Positions 43,683-52,740 are shown, counted from the stretch's first letter. The stretch: DNA of 64,000 nucleotides from Clostridiales bacterium (GCA_017428155.1 JAFRRJ010000067.1:1-64000), one strand, 5' to 3'. Notes: generated from the sequence alone by a model not told the origin. Program-made: numbers and translations.

Positions 43683-43792
43683 ATTTTTTGTGCAGTCTCG
43701 TAACAACAGAACCACAGAATAATGCACGGTTTTAACAGCGGTACATTGAACGGATTTTGGACACGTTTTGTAACACAATCGTATCCGATTTT
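43683..43792. repeat. 110-bp direct repeat, copy A (partner 43945-44054)
   Basis: This copy is separated by a constant 262 bp from its partner, with only a few substitutions. It ends in TTGGACACGTTTTGTAACA followed by TCGTATCC. The last part also occurs at 63290-63325. Both copies stay open as protein on the minus strand, but the matching DNA rather than codon pattern is conserved, so I regard them as repeats. Confidence 0.75.
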
Positions 43793-43798
43793 TTGCAA

Positions 43799-43944
43799 TA
43801 TCCGGGTTGACTAAAAAAATGACTGAAAAAGCCCCAAATCGTCACAAAAATCGTCAAAACCGCTTGTTTTGACAAATCTTGTGACCAAAACAGGCTGTTT
43901 TAGTCAAAGATTTCATCAAATTGGGAAATGGCTGGTTTACATGC
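43799..43944. other. Spacer between direct repeats with hairpins
   Basis: This AT-rich spacer contains a perfect GTCAAAAC / GTTTTGAC stem around 43853-43873 and a second AAACAGGCTGTTT palindrome. No gene is seen. Confidence 0.5.
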
Positions 43945-44054
43945 TTTTTTTGTGCAGTCTCGTAACAACAGAACCACGGAATAATGCACGGTTTTAACAG
44001 CGGTACATTGAACGGATTTTGGACACGTTTTGTAACACGATCGTATCCAATTTC
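43945..44054. repeat. 110-bp direct repeat, copy B (partner 43683-43792)
   Basis: Second copy; it ends 78 bp before the stop of the MATE gene and includes the GGACACGTTTTGTAACAC core. Confidence 0.75.
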
Positions 44055-44131
44055 AGCACTTTTCGAGTCCGCCGTTTTGTGGAGTTTTGTAATACCTGAA
44101 AGCATCCACAAAAAACATTCCAAAGCAGTAA

Positions 44132-45541
44132 TTAAGCTGCAGTGTGTTCCCTTCGTCCTGCGTGTATTATCCGTACAGAGCCGGCGGCAACTCCGGCCTT
44201 CGAACCGAAGAAGGCTCTGTATCTCATCCACGCGGTGACGCCGCTTATGAGCCATACGATGCCTGATGAGAGCCACACTCCTTCAGCGCCGAAGCCCAGA
44301 TATGCTGTGATCAGGACAGGGATCGTGAATCTTCCGATGACCTCGATTATGCCGTTGAAGAGCGCGAAAAAAGCATCGCCGATTCCCGTAAGCACGCCTC
44401 TAACAACATAGATCAGACCGAGTGCCAGATAGAACAAGCTCGTGATCTTAAGACCCTTTGCACCGAGTGCGATAACCTGTGGTGCGATGATGTCTTCCCT
44501 GGATACGAAGAAGCTTATGAGTGTGCCTCCGGCTAACTGCATCAGCGTCATGAGAAATGACGTAAGGACAGCCATTATTATGAGCCCCTTCCTGTATCCT
44601 TGCAGAACACGGTCGTTCTTGCCTGCACCATAGTTCTGGCCGCTGAATGTGGAGATCGAAGCTGCGAGCGTCATGTAAGGCTGGTGAATGAACTGCTCGA
44701 TCCTGTTGGTTGCTGTAAATGCCGTGATGACCGTTGTTCCGAAGCCGTTTACGACTCGCTGAAGTGCCATGGATGAGACGGCGATCAGGGCGAACTGCAG
44801 AGACATCGGGACACCGAGACGGACAGTTTTATAGACCATCTTAAGATCGATAACGACATCTTTCTTTGTGATCTTGAAATAGGGATTCATCCTGTATGCA
44901 TATACGCCGCTTAAGACGACCGATAGGAACTGTGATATGACAGTCGCAAGTGCGGCACCCATGATACCCATCGGAATGACGAGAACGAAGAGTACATCAA
45001 GACCGATGTTGATAATCGTCGACACAATGAGGAAAAGCAGAGGTGTTCTTGAATCGCCCAGTGCTTTAAGCATTGAAGACAGGAAATTATAAAGCGACAC
45101 AAAAAGAAGTCCGATACACATATAACGTGTGTAAAGGACAGCATCGCCCATAATGGCTTCGGGAGTGTCTAAAAGTCTTAAGAGCATCGGGCATAATGTA
45201 AATCCAAGCAGTCCGAATACCACAGGAACGATGAGCATGATGAAGCCGGTATTTACGATGCACTTTTTGACATTCCTGTCGTCTTTGGCGCCGTAGTATT
45301 GTGACACGACAACGCCGCCGCCGCTTCCTATACCGTTGCAGAGTGCAAAGAAGAGAAAGGTTATTGATGATGTAGCACCTACAGCGGCGAAAGCATCCGA
45401 GCCGATGAACTTGCCGACGATGATAGAGTCGGCAAGGTTATAAACCTGCTGAAAGATGTTTCCGATAAGCGTCGGGAGCGCGAACAGCAGAATATGCTTG
45501 GTCGGGCTTCCAATGGTCATATCTGTTATAGTGCTCTTCAT
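44132..45541 (-). CDS. MATE family efflux transporter
   Basis: The ATG at 45541 follows GGGGAG. The 469-residue protein has twelve membrane segments. The N-terminal block TKHILLFALPTLIGNIFQQV, then YNLADSIIVGKFIGSDAFAA and GSGGGVVVSQYYGAKD are classic for DinF/NorM-type MATE exporters, which expel drugs or metabolites using Na+ or H+. It is divergent from an AraC-type regulator, which may control it. Confidence 0.95.
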   Translation of the reverse strand: MKSTITDMTIGSPTKHILLFALPTLIGNIFQQVYNLADSIIVGKFIGSDAFAAVGATSSITFLFFALCNGIGSGGGVVVSQYYGAKDDRNVKKCIVNTGFIMLIVPVVFGLLGFTLCPMLLRLLDTPEAIMGDAVLYTRYMCIGLLFVSLYNFLSSMLKALGDSRTPLLFLIVSTIINIGLDVLFVLVIPMGIMGAALATVISQFLSVVLSGVYAYRMNPYFKITKKDVVIDLKMVYKTVRLGVPMSLQFALIAVSSMALQRVVNGFGTTVITAFTATNRIEQFIHQPYMTLAASISTFSGQNYGAGKNDRVLQGYRKGLIIMAVLTSFLMTLMQLAGGTLISFFVSREDIIAPQVIALGAKGLKITSLFYLALGLIYVVRGVLTGIGDAFFALFNGIIEVIGRFTIPVLITAYLGFGAEGVWLSSGIVWLISGVTAWMRYRAFFGSKAGVAAGSVRIIHAGRREHTAA

Positions 45542-45725
45542 CAAGTCATCTCCCCTGTGTGTGTATTTCAGGACAGCAGGGATTATAGTATTGAAGCAGA
45601 GTAAAACCTCTCACAAATCGCCATCGGGCTTATCATTTTTTGTCATCGGATTTTGCCGTTCGCGAAAACAAAAACTGGAATACATAATATCAAAATTCTA
45701 TTAGAAGTATCAGTGCGCGGCATAT

Positions 45726-45731
45726 TATAAT
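45726..45731 (+). promoter_or_regulatory. -10 element of the AraC-type gene
   Basis: TATAAT lies 22 bp before the ATG at 45753, which has AAGGCAGG as ribosome site. Confidence 0.4.
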
Positions 45732-45752
45732 TTCTTTAAGGCAGGTATATTT

Positions 45753-46622
45753 ATGGATTACAGCAATTACGAGATATACGACTTTGACCATGTGAGCGCC
45801 TTTAATATGTCCACCGGATTTAAGGAGAGGAGTTATCAGGCTCACTGGCATTCTTATGGGGAAATCCTGCTTGTCGGACCCGGCAAGACGAATATCTACT
45901 GCGTAGGTAAGAATACCTATGAACTCGTTCCGGATGATATCGTTCTCGTGTGGCCAATGGAGATGCATTCGATCGTGGATGCGAACAGGGAGGACTCTCT
46001 GGTAATACAGTTTTCGAATGCTTTTATAAATTCGCTTTTCGATCTCAGACGCATAATGCACATGTACAGAAATCTGCATATCATATGCGTCCAAACGCAT
46101 CCTGCACTCGCGGGAAAGCTTAAGGAGATCTGCTATCAGATGAAGGATATCTTCTTCTCAGAGAGAACTGACCGTGAGATCAGATGCTGCATGCTCCTTA
46201 TGGAGTTTATGCTGACGCTTCTGGATTACCGGAAAGAGCTTGCGCCCGAGCTTTCAGAGGATGTTTCTTACGGGTACAGCGATGATGTAATGAGGCGCAT
46301 GATGAACGTCACGGATTACATCAAGAACAACCTTACGGCAGACGATCTGTCGCAGGGAGCGATGGCTGAGATGGCGGGTATCAGCAGGGAATATTTCTCG
46401 AGAATATTCAAGAATGTGACAGGCATGAACTACAGCAAGTGGCTCAACATGATAAGGCTTGAGAAGGCCACGGAGCTTCTTGCCGAAGAGGGAAGGACAC
46501 TGACTGAGATAGCAATGCTGTCAGGCTTTCAGAGCATACCGAGCTTTAACAGGGTGTTCAGGGAGGAGAAAGGAATAGCTCCGGGAGAATACAGGGCATT
46601 ATTCGTAAAAAACGACAAATAA
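45753..46622 (+). CDS. AraC family transcriptional regulator
   Basis: A 289-residue protein with an N-terminal cupin-like sensor (SYQAHWHSYGEILLVGPGKT, with YELVPDDIVLVWPMEMHS) and a C-terminal AraC DNA-binding domain: NLTADDLSQGAMAEMAGISR, EYFSRIFKNVTGMNYSKWLN and LTEIAMLSGFQSIPSFNRVF. It probably responds to a small ligand such as a sugar. It is divergent from the MATE exporter and 14 bp before a DUF362 gene, so either could be its target. Confidence 0.9.
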   Translation: MDYSNYEIYDFDHVSAFNMSTGFKERSYQAHWHSYGEILLVGPGKTNIYCVGKNTYELVPDDIVLVWPMEMHSIVDANREDSLVIQFSNAFINSLFDLRRIMHMYRNLHIICVQTHPALAGKLKEICYQMKDIFFSERTDREIRCCMLLMEFMLTLLDYRKELAPELSEDVSYGYSDDVMRRMMNVTDYIKNNLTADDLSQGAMAEMAGISREYFSRIFKNVTGMNYSKWLNMIRLEKATELLAEEGRTLTEIAMLSGFQSIPSFNRVFREEKGIAPGEYRALFVKNDK

Positions 46623-46636
46623 GGAGACGTTAAGAC

Positions 46637-47761
46637 ATGGAAAAGTCCAAAGTGTATTTCACTGATTTCAGAACGGGGCTCGGAGTGCCTCTAACAGCCA
46701 AGCTTCAGAAGCTTATTAAGCTTGCCGGCATAGGTCAGATCGACATGGACAACAAGTTCGTTGCGATCAAGATGCATTTCGGTGAGCTCGGAAATCTCGC
46801 TTATTTAAGGCCTAATTACGCGAAAGCCGTCGCTGACATCATAAAGGAGCAGGGAGGAATGCCTTTCCTTACCGACTGCAACACCCTCTATCCCGGAAGC
46901 CGGAAGCATGCTCTCGAACACATGGACTGCGCAAATATAAACGGGTTTAATACCGTTACTACCGGCTGCCAGATAATAATCGCGGACGGTCTTAGAGGCA
47001 CGGACGACATAATCGTTCCGGTCCCTAACGGTGAGTACTGCAAGGAAGCTTATATCGGACGCGCTGTTATGGACGCGGATATATTCATATCGCTCACGCA
47101 CTTCAAAGGTCACGAGCAGGCCGGCTTCGGAGGCACGATCAAGAATATCGGAATGGGCTGCGGAAGCCGCGCAGGCAAGATGCAGCAGCACCAGAGCGGG
47201 CATCCGCACGTCATCTCCGAGAAGTGCAGAGGATGCCAAAGATGTGCCAGGGAATGCGGTTCTGACGCGATCAGCTATTCAAACAGGAAAGCATGGATCG
47301 ATCCTGACAAGTGCAAGGGCTGCGGGCGCTGTATCGGCGCATGTGCTTTTGATGCGATCGAGAATAACAACTGGAACGCAGCGTCTCTTCTCGGATGCAA
47401 GATGGCCGAATACACGGCCGCCGTCATCAGCGGCAGGCCTTCTTTCCACATAAGCCTTATCACCGATGTATCGCCCAACTGCGACTGCCACGGCGAGAAT
47501 GACGCTCCTATCCTTCCTGATATCGGGATGCTTGCTTCATTCGATCCTGTCGCGCTAGACCAGGCATGTGTCGACCTCTGCGCAAAAGCAGAGCCGATCA
47601 GAAACAGCCAGTTAGGCGACAATATGGCAAATCCGGATTTCCACGATCACGGTGACGTATGGCACAACAGCAATCCCAACGTCTCCTGGGCTGAGACTCT
47701 CGAGCACGCGGAGAAGATCGGCATAGGCACCAGGGAGTATGAACTGGTCAAGATGAGATAA
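46637..47761 (+). CDS. DUF362 protein with two 4Fe-4S clusters
   Basis: A 374-residue cytoplasmic protein behind AAGGAGACG. The DUF362 blocks are VAIKMHFGELGNLAYLRPNY, DIFISLTHFKGHEQAGFGGT and IKNIGMGCGSRAGK. Two ferredoxin-type clusters follow: CRGCQRCARECGSDAI and CKGCGRCIGACAFDAI (each C-x2-C-x2-C-x3-C/P type). The C-terminal part includes GMLASFDPVALDQACVDLC. It is an iron-sulfur protein of unknown electron-transfer role; it is cotranscribed with the AraC gene. Confidence 0.85.
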   Translation: MEKSKVYFTDFRTGLGVPLTAKLQKLIKLAGIGQIDMDNKFVAIKMHFGELGNLAYLRPNYAKAVADIIKEQGGMPFLTDCNTLYPGSRKHALEHMDCANINGFNTVTTGCQIIIADGLRGTDDIIVPVPNGEYCKEAYIGRAVMDADIFISLTHFKGHEQAGFGGTIKNIGMGCGSRAGKMQQHQSGHPHVISEKCRGCQRCARECGSDAISYSNRKAWIDPDKCKGCGRCIGACAFDAIENNNWNAASLLGCKMAEYTAAVISGRPSFHISLITDVSPNCDCHGENDAPILPDIGMLASFDPVALDQACVDLCAKAEPIRNSQLGDNMANPDFHDHGDVWHNSNPNVSWAETLEHAEKIGIGTREYELVKMR

Positions 47762-47770
47762 GCGGGCTGT

Positions 47771-50700
47771 TCAGGGCTGGTGATCCTTTTCAGAGCCGTC
47801 CTGAGTTGCATCGTTGTGCTCTTCTCCAGAGTTGTCCTGCGTTAAGGCTTCGTTTTCTTCGTTGTGAGTTGCCTCATACTCTCTGTCGAGCCGCTTATGG
47901 ATGTTATCGATGTCTTCTGTCGTTCCGCCGCCGTCATCGTCGGGTGCAATGAATTTACCCTGGTCGACTAGTCGGAGGAATGCTTCAACTACGTCTTCGG
48001 CAAGCTGTGTTCCTGCACCTTCTTTGATGACCGAGACCACTTTCCTGAAGTTCATCCTGCTCCTGTAAGGACGCTTGGAATACATCGCATCGAAAGCATC
48101 AGCCACGGCGATTATCTGAGCAACTCTCGGAATCCCGTCTCCTTTAAGGCCGTTGGGATAACCCTTGCCGTCAGGACGCTCATGGTGGGATTCTGCACCT
48201 ACAGACAGTTCGGGCATGATGCGGATATCTTTAAGAACGTTGGCACCTAATGAGGTGTGAGACTGGATCATGTGATATTCGTCATCGTCAAGGTGTCCCT
48301 GTTTGTTGAGCACTTCTGCGGGGATACCGATCTTGCCGATATCGTGGAGAAGCGCGATGTTGTAATACTTTTCGACGGTCTCGTCATTGTATCCGAGTTC
48401 TCTTGTGAGCATGGCCGTATATTCGGCAACTCTCTTGGAGTGGCCGTTAGTGTATTTGTCCTTCATGTCGATAGTTCTCGCGAATGCCTCAACGATCTCT
48501 CTGATGAGGAGCTTGTTTTCTTCCTGCTTCTTCATGAGGACTTTTGTCCGTGATTTAACATAGATGCCGATCGACATGCACAGCAATGCGAAACTTGCGA
48601 TAAAAGCGAGCAGGTTGAACCATGCCTGTTCATAGATGGCTTTCTGCTTCAAGATCACGATGGAGTACTCGCTTGAATCGTGTCCCATCGAATCCGAGAG
48701 AGTGAGCTTAAATGTGTATGTTCCGCCCTTAAGGTTTGTGTAGTCGATGGACGATAGATTGCTCCGTTTGACCGTTCTCGGCTCAGAATCCAGTCCTGCC
48801 AGTTCGTAGGTTACAAGAGGATTCATCAATGTATATGTGCAGATATTAGGGTATATCGTGACCTTTTTTACATCGTAAGGGATGGTGATCGTGCCGCTGC
48901 TGTCAGGGTGAACTCTTACTCCGTCTGCATCGATGTAGGGAACGGTCATCTTTACTTCGGATACATTCTCGAACTGTTCTTCGATATTTACTTTTGCTAC
49001 ACCTGTGGTGCCTGCTATGTAGAGTTCGCCGTCATCTGTAAGGTAACTGTATGAGTTTGAAGTCGCAATGTCAGGCAGGCCGTTCTCGATGCCGTAGAAA
49101 ACAGGCTCGAGTTCGCCGTTATCAATTAAATCTTCTGTCTTGATGACATATATTCCGTTGCTGCTCAATATCCAGGATTCGCCAAACGAATTCTCATAGA
49201 TATCGAAGTTGTTGGAATAAGGAAACTTCGATATCGTGTGGACTTCGTAATCCGGTGTCAGGTATGCAATAGAGTTGCTTGTTACTGCCCAGTAAATGTT
49301 GTCGTCGGGATCGTACTTGATCCTCATGACGATATCCGAAGTAAGGCCGGATGACGTATCGATGTTTGTTACGGAGGAACCGCTGATAAGGAAGATTCCG
49401 CCGCCGTCAGTTCCTGCCAGGATGTCGCCGTTCTTTCCTTCGGCGACTGTCAGGATCTCCGTGTTGCTGATGCCGTCAGATTCATCGTAGACGCGCTCCA
49501 CCTTGTTGTCTCTGATTACCGCGATGCCGTCCGTGCAAGCCGCGAGGATGGAACCGTCCGTGCATTCGCATATGGCTCTTACACGCTCGGAGGGCATACC
49601 GTCTTCGGGAGTGAAGGCCAAGAGGATGCCGTGGTCAAATCTTATCAGTCCGAACTTTTTGCTGTAGGTCGAGATCCAGAGCCTGTCCTTGCTGTCCCTG
49701 ATTATTGACCTTATCCTGATGCCGTCCAGCATGGATATCAGGTTGTAGTAGCCAAGGTGCTTCTCGGATGCTGTTTTCGAGCTCCTGATATCAACGGTAT
49801 TGACCTGTTTATCCTTATCAAGCGCGATGAGCCCCGTATCGGTTCCGATTAAGAGCAGGTCATCGTAAGAGCATGTCGTGTTGACAACGACGGGTTCTAA
49901 TTCGTACTGATCGAAAACATCGGTAAACCGGTTGGGAACGATCTTCATTACGCCCTGCCTTGAAGATACGAACCACAGATTGCCCTGATAGTCGCTCATT
50001 ATGCTCTCGATGGAGGATTTCATCGGAGTATTCTCGAGCAGCGTCGGCTTGTTGTTCCTGTAGACGCAGATGCCGTTATTTGCGCAGATCCAGAGGTCAT
50101 CACCGACGTTGATAACCGCGTTGATGTACTGGAGGGGAGCCGCATTGATCATGTCCTTTTTATCGAACTTGGGCTCCTTATCAAGACTGCCGTACATTAT
50201 CCTTGAATCCTCGGTCCCGAGATATATGTATCCGGGGTTGACGGGATCTGTGTGAAGACAGTGTATTCCGGTTCCATTAAGGCCGAGATCATCCTTGCTG
50301 TAATGATCTTTGAGAGCGCCGCCTGACAGCGTGAAAACCTCGCCCGCCATTGTAAGCGCATATGTGATGCCGTCAGCGCCGGTCGCAAGGCATCTGATGT
50401 ATTTACTGTCTAATTCCGGGATATCGATTACGGAAATGCTGCCGTCGGTATCAAAGGCCGCGATGCCTCCCGTGGTGGCGATATAGACCGTGCCGTCAGG
50501 GTCTTCCGCAAAGCATCTTACAGAGAATGAGGGAAGGCCGTCGCTCTTTTTGTACATCGTGGTAATGCCTTCTTTGGTCATCACCGCGGCGCCGCTGTCG
50601 TTCGTGCCGATCCATAGTCTCTGCCTGCTGTCAACAAACAGGCTCACGACGCTTGCAATACCTGTCGTCGAATCCATTCTTTCAAAAGTATTTCCGTCGT

Positions 50701-51004
50701 AACGAATAAGTCCGCCGTAGCTTCCGATCCAGATGAAGCCGTCCTCAGTCTGAACGATCGCGTTTGCCTCCGAAGTCGGGAGTCCGGTCGTGTTGTTGTA
50801 TAGAAATGACGCATACCCTTCGCCTTTGGCGGTCGGGTCGATAATGAAGCCGCTGCCGTTGCTGTTGCTGTCGCCGTTGCCGTCGTTGCCGCTGCCGTCG
50901 GCTCGTAATGCGGCAGGCGCGAAAAGAATTAACGTCAATAAAGCAACGACTGCCGATGCGGCAATCTTAAGGGGGATTCCTATTTTTGCCTTACTGATTC
51001 CCAT
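47771..51004 (-). CDS. Sensor with two-component-type beta-propeller and HD-GYP phosphodiesterase domain
   Basis: A 1077-residue membrane protein. Residues 1-35 are a signal/anchor. Residues 60-680 hold two-component-regulator propeller repeats (for example IVQTEDGFIWIGSYGGLIRY, LFVDSRQRLWIGTNDSGAAV). A Y_Y_Y-like Ig domain (about 690-790) precedes a membrane helix (795-820). The cytoplasmic C-terminus is HD-GYP with an intact core: LLHDIGKIGIP and SHHERPDGKGYPNGL then VADAFDAMYSKRPYRSRM. It should hydrolyse cyclic di-GMP in response to an extracellular, perhaps carbohydrate, signal. The tail after residue 1030 is acidic and disordered. Fusion of a propeller directly to HD-GYP instead of a histidine kinase is notable. 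Confidence 0.85.
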   Translation of the reverse strand: MGISKAKIGIPLKIAASAVVALLTLILFAPAALRADGSGNDGNGDSNSNGSGFIIDPTAKGEGYASFLYNNTTGLPTSEANAIVQTEDGFIWIGSYGGLIRYDGNTFERMDSTTGIASVVSLFVDSRQRLWIGTNDSGAAVMTKEGITTMYKKSDGLPSFSVRCFAEDPDGTVYIATTGGIAAFDTDGSISVIDIPELDSKYIRCLATGADGITYALTMAGEVFTLSGGALKDHYSKDDLGLNGTGIHCLHTDPVNPGYIYLGTEDSRIMYGSLDKEPKFDKKDMINAAPLQYINAVINVGDDLWICANNGICVYRNNKPTLLENTPMKSSIESIMSDYQGNLWFVSSRQGVMKIVPNRFTDVFDQYELEPVVVNTTCSYDDLLLIGTDTGLIALDKDKQVNTVDIRSSKTASEKHLGYYNLISMLDGIRIRSIIRDSKDRLWISTYSKKFGLIRFDHGILLAFTPEDGMPSERVRAICECTDGSILAACTDGIAVIRDNKVERVYDESDGISNTEILTVAEGKNGDILAGTDGGGIFLISGSSVTNIDTSSGLTSDIVMRIKYDPDDNIYWAVTSNSIAYLTPDYEVHTISKFPYSNNFDIYENSFGESWILSSNGIYVIKTEDLIDNGELEPVFYGIENGLPDIATSNSYSYLTDDGELYIAGTTGVAKVNIEEQFENVSEVKMTVPYIDADGVRVHPDSSGTITIPYDVKKVTIYPNICTYTLMNPLVTYELAGLDSEPRTVKRSNLSSIDYTNLKGGTYTFKLTLSDSMGHDSSEYSIVILKQKAIYEQAWFNLLAFIASFALLCMSIGIYVKSRTKVLMKKQEENKLLIREIVEAFARTIDMKDKYTNGHSKRVAEYTAMLTRELGYNDETVEKYYNIALLHDIGKIGIPAEVLNKQGHLDDDEYHMIQSHTSLGANVLKDIRIMPELSVGAESHHERPDGKGYPNGLKGDGIPRVAQIIAVADAFDAMYSKRPYRSRMNFRKVVSVIKEGAGTQLAEDVVEAFLRLVDQGKFIAPDDDGGGTTEDIDNIHKRLDREYEATHNEENEALTQDNSGEEHNDATQDGSEKDHQP

Positions 51005-51115
51005 GTCATGATTTTATCACCTTATCAGAAAATTTTTATTAATTTTTTAGCAAAATGGGGGTATATTTGCAAAAAATCTTTCCTGAATTTTCCTGACGTG
51101 GTGTGAGACCAGTCG

Positions 51116-51153
51116 GTATCTCAAAATGCAAAATAGACGGCCTTTTGAGATAC
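51116..51153. repeat. Hairpin with 11-bp arms
   Basis: GTATCTCAAAA (51116-51126) pairs perfectly with TTTTGAGATAC (51143-51153). It lies in a 414-bp gene-free gap. Confidence 0.65.
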
Positions 51154-51203
51154 GGGAAGAGAGGCTTCTATAAATGCGTTTTTCGAGATATCGCACTACG
51201 CTT

Positions 51204-51306
51204 CATTTGCTCCGGTTTTTTGAGCGAAAAAGTTGGAAGAAATGTCGGAATCCGGCTAATTCCGACATTTGCTCCGGTTTTTGAAGCAAAAATGTTGGAA
51301 GAAAAA
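51204..51306. repeat. Two 41-bp direct repeats around a stem-loop
   Basis: CATTTGCTCCGGTTTTT-type units start at 51204 and 51266 (offset 62) and both end in GTTGGAAGAAA. Between them AATGTCGGAAT (51241-51251) pairs perfectly with ATTCCGACATT (51259-51269). No gene is supported in 51005-51418; apparent short frames on both strands come from these repeats. Confidence 0.7.
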
Positions 51307-51377
51307 TGGAATGAGTATTTGTGCCGGACCAGCGGGCTCTGAGCCCCTGTCAAACCCGGTTAACTTACCCGATCAAA

Positions 51378-51406
51378 GAAATGACGGGTTAGAAGCCCGC
51401 CATTTC
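51378..51406 (-). terminator. Terminator of pheA
   Basis: On the minus-strand RNA GAAAUGGCGGG pairs with CCCGUCAUUUC (one G-U), 13 bp after the pheA stop. Confidence 0.65.
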
Positions 51407-51418
51407 ATACATACCTGA

Positions 51419-52549
51419 TCAGATATATGTTCCGAGATATGCGAATTCAGTGGGTTCCGCGTCGAGTTCGCAAAGGAGGGCGATGACTTCCTCCGAGTAA
51501 GCGGATGCCTCGAAATCAAGATAGAACATGAATTCAAAATCTTTTCCTGCGATGGGGCGTGATTCTATCTTGGTAAGGTTCAGGCCCAGGGAGGAGAACT
51601 TGGCAAGCGTATCTGCGAGCGCACCGGGTGTGTGGCCCAAAGCAAGCATTACAGAGGTCTTTGAGGCGCCGGGGAAGATCATGAGATCTTTGGTTATGCA
51701 GATGAAACGTGTGTAATTGTTATCGGTATTCTGGATGTCGTCTTTTACAGCATCAAGACCGTAGAGCTGCTGGCAGTCTGAAGATGAGATCGCTGCAACG
51801 TCCTTTCTTCCCGAGTCGGCGACGCTTTTTGCTGCTACGGCAGTATTCTCAACGATGTTTACTTTGATATCGGGATGTTCTTTAAGAAACTTGCTGCACT
51901 GGCCGATCGCCTGATTGTGCGAATAGACTTCTCTGATATCTTCGAATCTTGTGCCGTGATTTGCGAGGAGTTTGTGGCTGATCCTCAATTTGTAGTCTTT
52001 TACGATGTGGAATTTGTGACCGACCATAAGGTCGTAAACCTGGGTGACGGAACCGAAGGAACTGTTCTCGATAGGGAGGATGCCGAACTTGCAAAGTCCG
52101 GATTCGACTGCCTGGAAGACGCCGTCGAAAGTTCTGAAATACATGATGTTGGCGTGACGGAAGATCTTGTCGGTCGCGATCTGTGAATATGCGCCTTCAA
52201 TGCCCTGACATGCGACCATTGGTGACTTCGGGAATTCATTCGGCGTGGTCTCAAGAGCCTTGTGTATCTGGTCGGCAAGCTCTGTTCTTGTGCCGTATTC
52301 GGTGTTCCTGTATGAGTGGCTCAGATTGAACATCGTAGAGAAAAGAACGCGCTCGTAGTTATCTATCAGCCGGTTCGAACTGTCGAGCCCTGCGAGATAG
52401 CTTCTCTCATAGCGTCGGCTCTTCAATGCTATCTCCGACTTGGTGAGCGTCTCGTTGGCCATCTTGCTTGCTTCGAGTCTTTCAGCGAAAAGCTCCCTGA
52501 TCTGCTCGTCGATCTCTTCGATTCTTTTGCCTGCCTGTTTCTGTGTCAT
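51419..52549 (-). CDS. pheA: Bifunctional chorismate mutase/prephenate dehydratase (P-protein)
   Basis: The ATG at 52549 follows GGAGG by 8 bp. The 376-residue enzyme has an N-terminal AroQ-type chorismate mutase (residues 1-90, KRIEEIDEQIRELFAERLEA), prephenate dehydratase (about 105-280: CQGIEGAYSQIA, FGILPIENSSFGSV, and NNYTRFICI with the TRF motif) and a C-terminal ACT domain (GALADTLAKFSSLGLNLTKI then ESRP, the Phe-binding motif). It makes phenylpyruvate for phenylalanine and should be inhibited by Phe. Transcription is probably controlled by the leader peptide at 52647-52706. Confidence 0.95.
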   Translation of the reverse strand: MTQKQAGKRIEEIDEQIRELFAERLEASKMANETLTKSEIALKSRRYERSYLAGLDSSNRLIDNYERVLFSTMFNLSHSYRNTEYGTRTELADQIHKALETTPNEFPKSPMVACQGIEGAYSQIATDKIFRHANIMYFRTFDGVFQAVESGLCKFGILPIENSSFGSVTQVYDLMVGHKFHIVKDYKLRISHKLLANHGTRFEDIREVYSHNQAIGQCSKFLKEHPDIKVNIVENTAVAAKSVADSGRKDVAAISSSDCQQLYGLDAVKDDIQNTDNNYTRFICITKDLMIFPGASKTSVMLALGHTPGALADTLAKFSSLGLNLTKIESRPIAGKDFEFMFYLDFEASAYSEEVIALLCELDAEPTEFAYLGTYI

Positions 52550-52574
52550 TTTTGCATCCTCCGTCAAATTAAAA

Positions 52575-52601
52575 GCCCCACAGTCTTGTTCACTGCGGGG
52601 C
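52575..52601 (-). terminator. Attenuator terminator upstream of pheA
   Basis: On the minus-strand RNA GCCCCGCAGU (52601-52592) pairs with ACUGUGGGGC (52584-52575), followed by UUUUAAUUU, 23 bp before the pheA start. An exclusive alternative pairing with 52637-52645 exists. Confidence 0.8.
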
Positions 52602-52645
52602 CCTATTTCATACGTAAATCAAATATATATTTACATGCAGTGAAC
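52588..52645 (-). promoter_or_regulatory. Antiterminator pairing of the pheA attenuator
   Basis: The minus-strand segment GTTCACTGC (52645-52637), just after the leader peptide stop, is exactly complementary to GCAGTGAAC (52596-52588), which forms the 5' arm and loop of the terminator. The two structures cannot coexist. Confidence 0.7.
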
Positions 52646-52646
52646 A

Positions 52647-52706
52647 CTAACCCCTATTTCTAAAGGCAAAAAAGAAATCACGCCATGTAAATGCAAAATT
52701 AGTCAT
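52647..52706 (-). CDS. PheA leader peptide (Phe-rich attenuator)
   Basis: A 19-residue ORF encodes MTNFAFTWRDFFFAFRNRG with six Phe codons, three in a row. It lies between a promoter and an antiterminator/terminator pair in front of pheA. This is the arrangement of ribosome-mediated attenuation as in Escherichia coli pheL: stalling at Phe codons when charged tRNA-Phe is scarce would free the antiterminator. The start codon coincides with the predicted transcription start, so the peptide may be translated from a leaderless mRNA. Confidence 0.75.
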   Translation of the reverse strand: MTNFAFTWRDFFFAFRNRG

Positions 52707-52712
52707 GTGGCA

Positions 52713-52740
52713 ATTATATACCTTTGATTCGGTTTGTAAA
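52713..52740 (-). promoter_or_regulatory. Promoter of the pheA leader
   Basis: On the minus strand TTTACA (52735-52740) and TATAAT (52713-52718) are separated by 16 bp, setting a start at about 52706. Confidence 0.65.

Noticed and set aside
43481..44276. Two similar minus-strand frames of 105 and 140 residues
   Set aside because: Their similarity comes from the 110-bp direct repeats, and both also overlap real genes (queF, MATE).
51103..51353. Short proteins on both strands in the gap after the sensor gene
   Set aside because: They are composed of the hairpins and direct repeats there, without ribosome sites.
52647..52706. T-box riboswitch for pheA
   Set aside because: No T-box sequence or long specifier stem was seen; the Phe-rich peptide and its two exclusive hairpins explain the leader.
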